Origin: Juglans regia
Lineage: Eukaryota; Streptophyta; Magnoliopsida; Fagales; Juglandaceae
NCBI RefSeq assembly: GCF_001411555.2
Contig: NC_049905.1
Coordinates: 20,574,097 to 20,638,096 of the forward strand
Reading direction: 5' to 3'
Length of the DNA: 64,000 nt
Shown: in pieces, positions 22,450 through 33,500 of the stretch
Layout of the letters: every line of letters begins with the position of its first letter
How positions within the stretch are numbered: the stretch's first letter is position 1
Notes under the pieces: model-generated
Database searches by the model: none
The model's input: the letters and a program-made list of their open reading frames with translations, nothing else
What the model was told of the DNA's origin: nothing
Program-made: the position numbers and the translations under genes

Positions 22450-25400
22450 ATGGTTTTGCTTTTACGTGTTTGGATTCACTATTTCTTTACGATCTGTTGT
22501 TTTATTATCATTTGACTCCTTCACGCAAAAAGTTCTAAGCAATTCCCATTTCCAGGTTGTGGCTTATGATCGTGTAGCTTCATTTTCATAAAACCTTTTG
22601 ATAGCTCTCTGGGTCCTGTGTGACTCTGATTGGGAGCTTTTCGGGACACTGTTCTGATATTTTCATAGGAGGGTTTCTAATTGAAAGTTCAAAGTTGTTA
22701 AGTTTTGTGGTGATTATGTTATTTCTTGATTTGGATTTAGATTCCAGTTACAATCAAACTAGGATTATCATATATTTTCGTTGGACGAAGTATTATCTGC
22801 AAAGCCAAACAGAGTAATTTCTCATACCATTTTGGTAAAAAGGATTGGAGACTACACTGACTGAATAATGAAACTCTCTGGAAATTACTTGCGGAGTTGG
22901 ATTGGGTTTTGAAGGAATGATTAAATCTTAACAATTGCACTCTTTTTGATTTTTGGAGATTTATAAGTAATCTTGGTTGTCTTTAGATGAAGATTTTGAA
23001 TTTGGATTAGTTTTTATCAAATTGACGGGAATTGTGATGTCCATTGGTTGGATGGGAACAATTTTTAAAAGTAATGGAAAATTTTATTACTAGGAAACAT
23101 AAAAGGCATAGCCCAAGTACAGTGGATGTATACAAGAGAAACACCTAATGAAAAAGAGACAAGAAAATCATGCAAATTTAGCCCATTAAAATCTTTTCAC
23201 GGTCCTCGAAAGTTCTATCATTTCTTTCCCTTAAAATACATCAAACTATATAGATTGGGGCCATCTTCCACACTACTGCTATTTGTGGTGTATCACATCT
23301 CCTCTCCAACTGGAGAAGAGGTCTACTATTCTTCTGGGCATTGCTCAAGCCGAACCAACTCTATAGAAGAAGTCATTCCACAAGACTTCGGCAATCTCAC
23401 AATGGAGTAGGAGGTGGTTTATTGATTCCCTGTTTTTCTGCACATATAACACCAATCTGTCACAATGATATAACGTTTTCTTATGTCATCCATGGTGAGG
23501 CGCTTTAGGACTCCAAATTCTTCCCCAAGAAAAGGGATGTAATCTTGAGGTACAAGGACCTGATAGAAAGATCGAACAATAAACTTCCCTTTCTTGGAAG
23601 GGTTCTAGAAGATCCTATCTGCACCTCCATGTTGTAATCTAGCAGACTATATGATAAGATCATTTGCAAATGAAGAAATTATTATATGATAACATTTCTA
23701 GTAGTGATGGTAATGCTGGTGCTAATGACTTGGTGATAATGGTTTACAATGTTATGGTGCTGGGGGCTATGGCAGTGGTGATGATGGTGGTGGCGGTAGT
23801 GATGACGAAAACGGTAATAGTAGAATTAATGATATGATATGAGAATGTTATTTGGGATTTGTGATTCTTGAAAATCTCAAGTTCAAAATTCCGAATAATT
23901 TTAAAAAAAGCTCTCAGGCGTGGCACTGCTGGATGCTTTTGATCAGTAGAGAAATAACAATGCTATTTGGTGATGCATTGACATGTCTTTTCCTTTTTAA
24001 TTCCTTTTCATTCTGACTCTCTGAGTAAACAAGTCATTGGAAAGTAGTACCCTTTTCCTTGTGCAAACTGGATGGTTAATTTACACGGTTAGAAGTATGG
24101 TATTCTAATCGAGTTCACTTCTATATCCTGCAGATGACCCAAAAAAAACAAGTCACTTACTTGCACTTGATGGAGCTAAAGAGAGACTTCATCTGTTCAA
24201 AGCAAACTTATTGGAAGAAGGTTCCTTTGATGCTGCTATTCAGGGCTGTGAAGGTGTTTTCCATACTGCATCTCCCTTCTATCATGACGTCAAGGACCCA
24301 GAGGTTAATCCCATTTTACTCTTCTTTGAATATTAAGTTGTTTCAAGTGTGAGTTATCATTTATTGATGGAATGAGTCTTAGAAATGAAGTTCTAGAGGT
24401 GGAGGATTAACTCGTGAAATGGATTTAGAATTGCAAAGGATCTGCTTTTGATAGAGATAGGATATGGGTTGGTAAACAATCATAAACATAGTGGTTTTGT
24501 GATTACATTGGAGTTGGGTAAGGCAGAGGTCTTCAGGATTGGGTTGAAGTCCCAGATACCTTTCTATCTTTTTTGACCAAAAACTGTACAACAGTATATC
24601 TAACTGTAAAGAACAGAATCCCATGCCTTAAGGCCCTTCAATATCCTTGCGAAAGGTAGCTTGTGTAATTGCATGTCATCATCTTGTGAATCATAGCTCC
24701 TTACTTTATTACCTACTCAAAGAACTTGTGAAGCATGGCTTGTGTAAATTCCTGCTTCGTCATTTACAAGTTAATAATGTCAACCTTGTTGCTATTGCTA
24801 TCAGATTTTTTTTTTTTTCTTTTTCCTTTACTATGCACATTTTTATTAACAAAATGCTGCCTGGAATTATATTTCCTACTTGCTAACATTGATTTCCTAC
24901 TTAAGATATGATTGTAAGATATGAAAGTATCTTTTGAATGTGAAAATATAATAATATCAAGCTTTCTTGATAAACAATTAAATGACTTTTGTTTCTTTGT
25001 TAATGATAGTCTTTGCTGCTTTTTTCACCGAACTGTTGATCTTATCTTTGCCTTCATCTTTCAGGCAGAACTACTTGATCCTGCAGTGAAGGGAACACTT
25101 AATGTTCTTAACTCGTGTACAAAGTCTGCATCTGTTAAACGGGTAGTCTTGACATCTTCTATTGCTGCAGTTGCATTCAATGGAAAACCTCGAACTCCTG
25201 ATGTAGTCGTTGATGAGACTTGGTTTTCAGATCCTGAAATTTGTAAGGAAGCAAAGGTATGTCGGTGCTATTACCAATCTTTCAAAATGAAAGAAGGTTA
25301 GCGAATGAATCATTGCCCGTTATGCACAGTTTCTCCAATACTTGAAATATTCTCAGTTTCAATTGTCTGGATAACTTATACTCCATTTAGTCCATTAATC

Positions 25401-28397
25401 TATTTGGGAATGTCTGGAAAAATCTTTTTCACTTCAAGAATTACTTCAAAAGAAAAAAAAAAAGTTTCTTATAAAAAAAAAAAAAATCCTTTTCACTTCA
25501 AAAGGCAATTGACACAAATTGTTTGATACTTTCCTTGCTTATCCTTTAGACACTTCCCAAAGAGTAGGCTGTTGAATGTTGGGAAGAGTGGAAGTACAAA
25601 TGATGGGTTCTTCTCAGGCTATCAGTGCTTTCCATATATTAATCTGCAGATCATTTTCATTTTATAAATTTGATTTTGACAAGTAATTGAAATTTTATTT
25701 AGAACTGCAAAAGGTGTGGCCTAAGTACACATGATGTATACCAGAGAAACACTTGTTTAGAAATAGAAAAACATACAAGGAAAGAATGAAAATTCAACCC
25801 ATTGAAATCTATAACAGATGTCTAAACGAAGAGCATATTAAAGAAGAGAAGTTTTTAGGCTTCCAACGTCTGCTGCGGGTTCTCAAAATTTGTTGTTCCT
25901 TTCTCTCCAAATATACCAAACTAGAAACATAGGTACTCTTCCATACTGCTGCAATTTGTGGGCTGCCATATAACCCTCCAATTTGCAAAGAGATTTACTG
26001 TCCTTCTCAGTTCTCACATACCCCAAGGCAACCCAACTCTACAAAAGAAGTCATTTCATAAGGCTCTACCAACCTCGTAATGGAGTAAAAGGTGGTCTCC
26101 AAATTCCGCACTATTTCTGTGCTTACAACACCAATTTGATACAATGGTATTCTACTTCCTTTAGTTATCCATGGTAGGGACCTTCCCTAAGGAGATTGTC
26201 CATGCAAAAAAAGCTGCTCTTAAATACACGTTGGTCCATAAAATACTCTTCCAAGAAAACAAGTATTGTCCTGAGATATAAAGAGATGATAAAAGGAATG
26301 AACAATATGCTTTCTTTTCTTGGAAGGGGTCCAAAGAGTCTGGTCTACAGTTTGAAGACATAATCTTGTTTTTTTTTTTTTTTTTTGATAAGTAAGTTTG
26401 AAGACATAATCTAGTAGCGTACAAGAGATTGAAAAATTCTGTGAAAACATCAACTTTCCAGTCATGAGCTTCTTTGAAAAAATTGACATTCCACTGAGGG
26501 GAGGGAGCCACTAGAAAAATCTAGTGGATCAGCCACTGAAGTCTCCTTCACACGCCCAAATATTTACATCTTTGGGAAAGTTTCCTTGAGGGTCATTTCT
26601 CCACACCAGACGCTAGACCAAAACCTAATAAGTGATGACATTCTCTGAGAATCTTCATAACAATAACAAAAAGTAATGGAGACACTTGATCACGTCTCAA
26701 ATCCCGAGAGCTACTAAAGAAAACATGCGGGAGTGCCATGCATCAAAGCAGAAAGAACACACTTAAGGGATACAATGGCCTACCCAATATCTCCATTTAT
26801 CCTTGATGCCTCAACTCCCTAGCAAGTAATATAGAAGCTCCAAGTTAGCATGAGCATAGGCCTTCTCAATATCTAACATGCAAAATACCCTCGGTCCACC
26901 TAAGTAAGTCTACTATCCAGGCATTCATTAACAAGCAGCACCAAGTTTAATATGTCTTATTTTAACAAATGCATTATGTGTGACACCCCATATGATATGG
27001 ATAAGGGTAGGTGGTGTATGAGATCCCACATTGCTTGGAAATGAGAAGTTCTTGCTCTTTATAAGATTCCAATGGGGCTCCAATTATATCATTGAATAGT
27101 CCTTTTGGAGTATAGGCCATGTGGTTTGAGTTTTCAATTGGGACGTTACATTATGTGATTATTTTAGTTGTGAACATCCTGTTCTAGTCTATCTCTGTCA
27201 TGATCTGCAATTAGGGTTTTGCTAAAATTGATGCCCTTTATGATCACTTATAAATCAGGTAACCAAATTATTAATGACTCATATGTTCATTGGTTCATTT
27301 GTCTCTGGGTTTCATTTTGAATATTTTTTTCAGCTATGGTATGTGGTTTCCAAGACATTGGCTGAAGAAGCAGCCTGGAAGTTTGCAAAAGAGAACGGTC
27401 TTGACATGGTTGCAATCAACCCATCAATGGTGATTGGTCCTCTCTTACAGCCAACCCTAAATACTAGTGCTGCCGCAATTTTAAACTTAGTAAATGGTAT
27501 TATCTTTGATACACTTAAAATTCCCATTGCCAGAACTATACTTCTTTTCTTCTTTATTTATTCTCTTTTCTTCTGATGCAGGAGCACAGGTGTTTCCCAA
27601 TCTATCATTTGGATGGATTAATGTCAAAGATGTTGCTAATGCCCATGTTCAAGCATATGAAATCCCTTCCGCCAGTGGAAGATATTGTTTAGTTGAGAGA
27701 GTTGCTCACTATTCTGAAGTTGTGAGGATTTTACGTGAGCTTTATCCCTCTTTACAACTTCCAGAGAAGTAAGTGTTTATTTCCCTCTATTTTCAAGGTA
27801 TAACGTTCGAGTGATACTTGCCACTAGCAGTAATTGCTCCAATTGCACATTCCTTTTTATATGACATGGTTCCTTGATTCAAGTATGGGATATTAATTAT
27901 TCAGGCATTTTATCTCGTTGGGCCAAAAAATTATGTTGTTAGATCCTATCAAGGTAGACTAATTAGGTCTAGTAGGGCCTAATTTTGGAATTCTCTCTCT
28001 CTCTCTCTCTCTCTCCCTATTCTCTCCTCTCTTTCTCGACATTTTTATCAATATCTATCACCTCTATCACCTTATTTATTTCATTCATTCATTATCTGTT
28101 TTTGGATACCTTATGACCTTAATGGCTCTTGTTTCCACATTTCACAACCCCCCCCCAACAAAACCCCACATTAGAGGTCGTCATCATTGTTTCTTGTAAC
28201 TTCTCTACATAAACCTTTCCACCTCATTTTTGTTTTCCAAAACCCTTGACAGGTGTGCAGATGATAAGCCATTTGTGCCAACATATCAGGTGTCGAAAGA
28301 GAAGGCAAGAAGCTTGGGTATTGAATTCATTCCTCTTGATGTGAGCCTCAAGGAAACCGTTGACAGCTTGAAGGAAAAAAACTTTGTCAATTTTTAA
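22289..28397 (+). CDS. NADPH-dependent reductase, CAD-like / phenylacetaldehyde reductase family, copy 1
   Basis: Short-chain reductase of the DFR/CCR superfamily that reduces aldehydes to alcohols. Exons: 22289-22409, 24134-24303, 25065-25256, 27334-27496, 27582-27768, 28253-28397; 325 aa, all in phase. Seen: the nucleotide-binding loop [14 protein letters not shown] (residues 11-24), Arg38 suited to NADPH, catalytic Ser129 in LTSSIAAV, and Tyr164-x3-Lys168 in [12 protein letters not shown]. The cinnamoyl-CoA-reductase signature NWYCYGK is absent (LWYVVSK instead), so I favour the CAD-like / phenylacetaldehyde-reductase branch (close to Arabidopsis At5g19440 as recalled) over true CCR; the substrate is not decided by sequence. 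No N-terminal signal, so probably cytosolic. Exon 1 ends just before a (CT)n microsatellite. Introns 1 and 3 hold antisense LINE debris. Copy 2 lies 2 kb downstream in the same direction. Confidence 0.93.
23066..23640 (-). mobile_element. Antisense LINE 3' fragment in intron 1 of copy 1
   Basis: The minus strand reads LINE ORF2 C-terminal pieces (a [17 protein letters not shown] zinc-binding region, several stops) and the family tail: GGTGTTTCTCTTGTATACAT, TTGGGCTATGCC, then TTTATG and a decayed tail. The same fragment is at 31187-31760 in copy 2, so insertion predates that duplication. Confidence 0.75.
25685..26978 (-). mobile_element. Antisense LINE in intron 3 of copy 1 (5' part deleted)
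   Basis: The minus strand reads the LINE tail (AAGTGTTTCTCTGGTATACA) and zinc-binding region pieces [19 protein letters not shown] (near 26161-26220) and [10 protein letters not shown]. The equivalent in copy 2 (37885-39470) continues into the reverse-transcriptase domain. In copy 1 that part is missing and a short LTR sits at the scar. Confidence 0.8.
26345..26420 (-). mobile_element. Tail-only LINE insertion nested in the intron-3 LINE
   Basis: GTTTGAAGACATAATCT occurs on both sides (about 26351-26367 and 26397-26413) of a T tract plus GATAAGTAA. On the minus strand that is TTACTTATC plus poly(A), again the bare LINE tail. Copy 2 keeps a degraded version at about 38555-38595. Confidence 0.7.
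26974..27155. mobile_element. Short solo LTR (or TRIM-type LTR), 172 bp, 5-bp target duplication
   Basis: It runs from TGTGACACCCC (26979) to GGGACGTTACA (27150), TG...CA, flanked by TTATG at 26974-26978 and 27151-27155. Inside is GAGATCCCACATTGCTTGG, common in plant LTR sequences. It is absent from copy 2. Orientation is not determined. Confidence 0.7.
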
Positions 28398-28430
28398 GTA
28401 TTGGTAGCACCCGTGCAGATCGTTCTAATC

Positions 28431-28436
28431 AATAAA
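28431..28436 (+). terminator. Poly(A) signal of reductase copy 1
   Basis: AATAAA lies 34 bases after the stop codon, in a 3' UTR conserved in copy 2 (41613-41618) and in the relic (decayed to ATATGAA near 45475). Confidence 0.6.
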
Positions 28437-28699
28437 AATGCTGGTGATACGTGTTTCCTGCATCCTTGTTTTTTATTGGTGTTTTGAGGTATTTTTATAA
28501 GATCTAGATATACATAGCTATGCTCTGGTTGGAGGAGTAACTTGTCTCCCAAACTACAAGTTAGTAGAGTGATGTTCACTTTGTTGCGAATTGGATAATA
28601 ATTATGCAGAACTGTGATTTGGGGTCTTTGAGTAGAACTTTGTACTACATTATCATGACCGGTTGGTGAATGGAATATCAGTGATTATATGCCTACACA

Positions 28700-29105
28700 G
28701 AAGAGCTTAGATGAAAGTTGAATATAATATTATTATAATATAATTTTTTAATATTATTTTTAATTTGGTATTTGAAAAAGTTAAAATTGTTTATTGTATT
28801 TTATGTGGGAGTTTGTAAAAGTTATAATAATTATATTAGATGAAATGTAATGAGATAATGTGAGATAGTTTGTGAAAACAAACTAGGCTTTAGGCCCCAT
28901 TTGGATTCATAAAGTGTTTCATCTTATCTTATCATTAAAAATTTTCTAAATTTTTATACAAAATATAATAAATAATTCATTTTTTCAAATTTTAAAATAA
29001 TAATAATATTAAAATATAATATTTTAATAATATTTTTTTTAACTTTTATTTTTCATCTAAAATTATCTTATCTCATCTTATCTTTGAATCCAAACCGGCC
29101 ATAGT
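28700..29105. repeat. Two adjacent MITEs downstream of copy 1
   Basis: 28704-28888 is a TGAGATGAG-family element, also present after copy 2 at 41890-42066. 28891-29103 is a second, inverted one with ends GGCCCCATTTGGATTC and GAATCCAAACCGGCC. It is missing at the equivalent place after copy 2, so it inserted after the duplication. Confidence 0.7.
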
Positions 29106-29334
29106 CTTTCAGTCAACTTGGCATTGTGCCAAAGACTTGCTTCTTGAAGACAGCCAATTCTTCCACTCTTTCTGATTATATTGGAGCTAAATTGTGCCCT
29201 CAAATCTTTCGTACATTTCACCATTTGTAAATAGGGATACTCCCTAATTGCCTGACCGAATTAGATAATCTAATTCTCAGCAGAGTTTTAAACGGCGAAG
29301 AGTAGCATTTAATGAGGCATCTATCTTCCAAAAA

Positions 29335-30250
29335 GTTGTCAATACTGGGTAGGCTATACATGTTTGGGAGCCAGATCTCACACATAATTCGACCAATTTG
29401 ATCGGGGTCGGAGTTTAGGGTACACTTTTCATGCTCAGGAGCCGAGCTCCCACATCATTCGACCAATTTGATCGATAGTCTACTTTCAGAGGATTGAGGT
29501 ACACTGTACATGCTTAGGACGTTGGTCACGGTGGTGGATGAGTGTTTACAAAACTTCTTTTTGGTTTGTTTGTTTTTAATTTGAAATAGTCTTTATAGGA
29601 TAACAAAGCAGTTGGATGTAGGAGTGGCAATTTGTGTTTTTGGATTGTATTTGTGTCATGTCAACTCATAAACATTTAACTATATTAGTCAATCTGAACA
29701 TAACTCGTTAAGTTAAACGTGTCAAACTTTCAAACATCTTAACCCAATCCATTTAGATAATAAGTCGTGTCATGTCATTCATTTTGACTCGTTTAATAAT
29801 TAATTAAAAATAGGTCGACACGACATTACTTATTTAATCTCGTTTCATGTATATGGTTTGAATTAACACGCATAATTCATTTGATCTAATTAACATAATT
29901 TCACATAAAATTTAAAATATATATTTATTAGTAGCCATAATATCTTAAAAAAATAGGACAACCTACTAACAAAAAATATCATTAATTTTCAAATTTTAAC
30001 ATATAATAAAATCAATATTACAAATCCTATAATAACAAATATGAGCACAATTCTAAAATTATAATCCTAAAAATAAAAATATATACATATTAAGAAATAC
30101 CAATATTATAACTTAACAATAATAAAATTATAATTTTAAAATAAAATCTAAATGAATTAATTTCAAATTAAATAGATTGATCCGTTATTATTTGATTATA
30201 AATTACGTCTTTTTTAAGTATCAACCATTCGTTCACATCAAGCCACTAAT
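29335..30250. repeat. Second copy of the duplicated 5' flank (array units plus AT-rich repeat)
   Basis: Sequence from GTAGGCTATACATG (29348) matches 21009 onward: two to three palindrome-bearing units, GGTGGTGGATGAGTG, then the GGAGTGGCAATTTGTG repeat at 29620. It marks the left boundary of the tandem duplication, which falls inside the array. Confidence 0.85.
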
Positions 30251-30269
30251 TTTGTTACGTATTCATAGT

Positions 30270-30408
30270 TGATGGGTCGGCTGACGTACTGCCACCCCTA
30301 GTTGGACGTGGCTCTACTGGTATATAATCAGGCCAAAGCAATATATGAGGTTCAAAACCTACACACAACCTAAGAAGAAGAAAAAGAATAAGATGACGAG
30401 CAAAGAAA
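30270..30408 (+). promoter_or_regulatory. Core promoter and 5' UTR of reductase copy 2
   Basis: TATATAATC at 30321-30329 and CGGCTGACGT at 30279-30288 are as in copy 1, without the AT-rich insert. The ATG is at 30409; the upstream out-of-frame ATG at 30345 is kept. Confidence 0.6.
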
Positions 30409-30533
30409 ATGAGCAGTGGAGCCGGGAAGCTCGTGTGCGTGACCGGTGCCTCCGGTTACATAGCTTCGTGGCTCGTCAAGTTTCTTCTGCAGCGCGGTTA
30501 CACTGTCAGGGCCTCTGTTCGCGACCCCAGTCT

Positions 30534-30571
<38 letters not shown>

Positions 30572-33500
30572 ATGGTTTTGCTTTTACGTGTTTGGATTCT
30601 CTATTTCTTTACGATCTGTTGTTTTATTATCATTTGACTCCTTCACGCAAAAAGTTATAAGCAATTCCCATTTCCACGTTGTGGCTTATGATAGTGTAGC
30701 TTCATTTTCATAAAACCTTTTGATAGCTCTCTGGGTCCTGTGTGACTCTGATTGGGAGCTTTTCGGGACACTGTTCGGATATTTTCATAGGGGGGTTTCT
30801 AATTGAAAGTTCAAAGTTGTTAAGTTTTGTGGTGATTATGTTAGCTCTTGATTTGGATTTAGATTCCAGTTACAATCAAACTAAGGTTATCATACATTTT
30901 CTTTGGACGAAGTATTATCTGCAAAGCCAAACAGAGTAATTTCTAATACCATTTTGGTATAAAGGATTGGAGACTACACTGACTAAATAATGAAAATCTC
31001 TGGAAATTACTTGTGGAGTTGGATTGGATTTTGAAGGAATGATTAAATCTTAACAATTGCACTCTTTTTTATTTTTGGAGATTTATAAGTAATCTTGGTT
31101 GTCTTTAGATGAAGATTTTGAATTTGGAATAGTTTATATCAAATTGATGGGAATTGTGATGTCCATTGGTTGGATGGGAACATTTTTTAGAAGTAATGGA
31201 AAATCTTATTACTAGGAAACATAAAAGGCATAGCCCAAGTACAATGGATGTATACAAGAGAAACACCTAATGAAAAAGAGACAAGAAAATCATGCAAATT
31301 TAGCCCATTAAAATCTTTTCACGATCCTCAAAAGTTCTATCATTTCTTTCCCTTAAAATACATCAAACTATATAGATTGGGGCCATCTTCCACACTACTG
31401 CTATTTGTGGTGTATCACATCTCTCCAACTGGAGAAGTGGTCTACTATTCTTTTGGGCATTACTCAAGCCAATCCAACTCTATAGAAAAAGTCATTCCAC
31501 AAGACTTCGACAATCTCACAATGGAGTAGGAGGTGGTTTATTGATTCCCTGCTTTTCTGCACATATAGCACCAATCTGTCACAATGATATAACGTTTTCT
31601 TATGTCATCCATGGTGAGGCGCTTTAGGACTCCAAATACTTCCCCAAGAAAAGAGATGTAATCTTGAGGTACAAGGACTTGATAGAAAGATCGAACAATA
31701 AACTTCCCTTTCTTGGAAGGGTTCTAAAAGATCCCATCTGCACCTCTGTGTTGTAATCTAGCAGACTATATGATAAGATCATTTGCAAATGAAGAAATTA
31801 TTATATAATAACATTTATAGCAGTGATGGTAATGCTGGTGCTAATGACTTGGTGATAATGGTTTACAATGTTATGGTGTTGGTGGCTTCTGGGGGAGTTC
31901 TAATTATGGTTAGGAGTCTCACTTACCGGATGTAGTTTAAAGAAGGTTACCCCGACTATGCTCTAAATCACTTCCCCATCATTTTAGACTGTGGAGGCAT
32001 CCAAGGGGGCATAAAGTATTTTAAATTTGAGCATATGTGGCTTAAATCTGACGATTTTGTAGACAGGGTCAGACTCTGGTGGACTTCTTACAGTTTCTAC
32101 TTCTCCCCAAGCTTCATTATTGCTAAAAAGTTGAAAGCACTGAAACAAGATCTTAAGCAATGGAATGAACAAGTTTTTGACAATGTGTTTCAGCAGAGGC
32201 GTGCTCTTGTAGAAGAGCTATAGGGCCTGGAAGGTGAGGAGGAGGCCAAAATTCTGTCTGAATCTGAACAAACCCGCAGTAGTCAGGTAGTGGCGGAACT
32301 TGAAAGAGTAACTTTGATGGAGGAGATTTCATGGAGACAAAAGTCAAGGGCACTTTGGCTTCAGGAGGGGGATAAGTGCACAACATTTTTTCATAGGATG
32401 GCTAATTCCCATGAGAGGAATAATGCTATTGATACACTGATGATAGATGGGGCAGTTTCTTCGGATCTATTGGTAATCAACAACCACATTGATCGATATT
32501 ATCAACATATCGGAAGAACTCAATTGGCGACCGAAAGTGGATGGTTTGTCTTTTTCTACATTAGACCAGCAGAGTGTAGGGTGGCTAAAGAGGCCATTTG
32601 AAGAAGAGGAAGTGTATAATGTCATCAAAGGTATGGCAAGTGACAAGATTCCTGGTCCGGACGGGTTTATTTTGGGTTTCTTTCAAGCTTGTTGGGAGGT
32701 GGTCAAGGAGGATCTTATGCAAGTTTTTCATGAATTTCATGCTAACGCTAGATTTGAAAAGAGTATTAATGTTACATTTCTAGCCCTCATTCCCAAAAAG
32801 GTGGGATCTAGGGATGTGAAAGACTATTGCCCCATTAATATTGTGAATGGGGTGTATAAGATTCTCACCGAAGTGCTAGCAAATAGATTAAGCTCAGTGG
32901 TGGAAAAACTAATCTCAAAGCCGCAAAATGCGTTTGTCAAAGGTAGACAAATTCTAGATTCGGTACTTATTGCAAATGAGGTTTTGAACGGTCGATTGAA
33001 GTCTAGAGAACCATGGTTACTTTGTAAGCTAGACATGGAGAAAGCTTATAACCATGTCAACTGGCAGTTCTTACTTTACTTACTTGACATATGTGGTTTC
33101 GAGGGGAGATGGCAGAAATGGATAGAATTTTCCACCTCTTCAGTTCGTTTCTCCATCTTGGTAAATGGTTCACCGATGGGTTTCTTCAACTCCTCTCGTG
33201 GCTTGAGGCAGGGAGACCCACTTTCTCCTCTACTTTTTTTATTTGTCATGGAGGCCCTCAGTAAGATGATTGAGGGCTTGGTCGACGGGGGGTTTACTCT
33301 ATGGATTTCTGGTAGGGAATGGTGAGTTCAACATTTCGTACATGTTATTTGCCGATGACACTCTCATATTTTGTGGTGCACACCTAGGTCATGTTCAAGC
33401 CTTGAGGGCGCTACTTCTTTGTTTTGCTGTCGTGTCAGGGTTGAGCATCAATCTTGCAAAGTCGGAAATAGTGCTAGTGGGGGCTGTCCCCGATATGGAG

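Noticed and set aside
22225..22515. 96-aa frame opening upstream of the copy 1 ATG as a regulatory upstream ORF
   Set aside because: Its ATG is only about 24 bases after the TATA box, probably before the cap site, and the frame runs into the intron microsatellite. Same for 30345 in copy 2.
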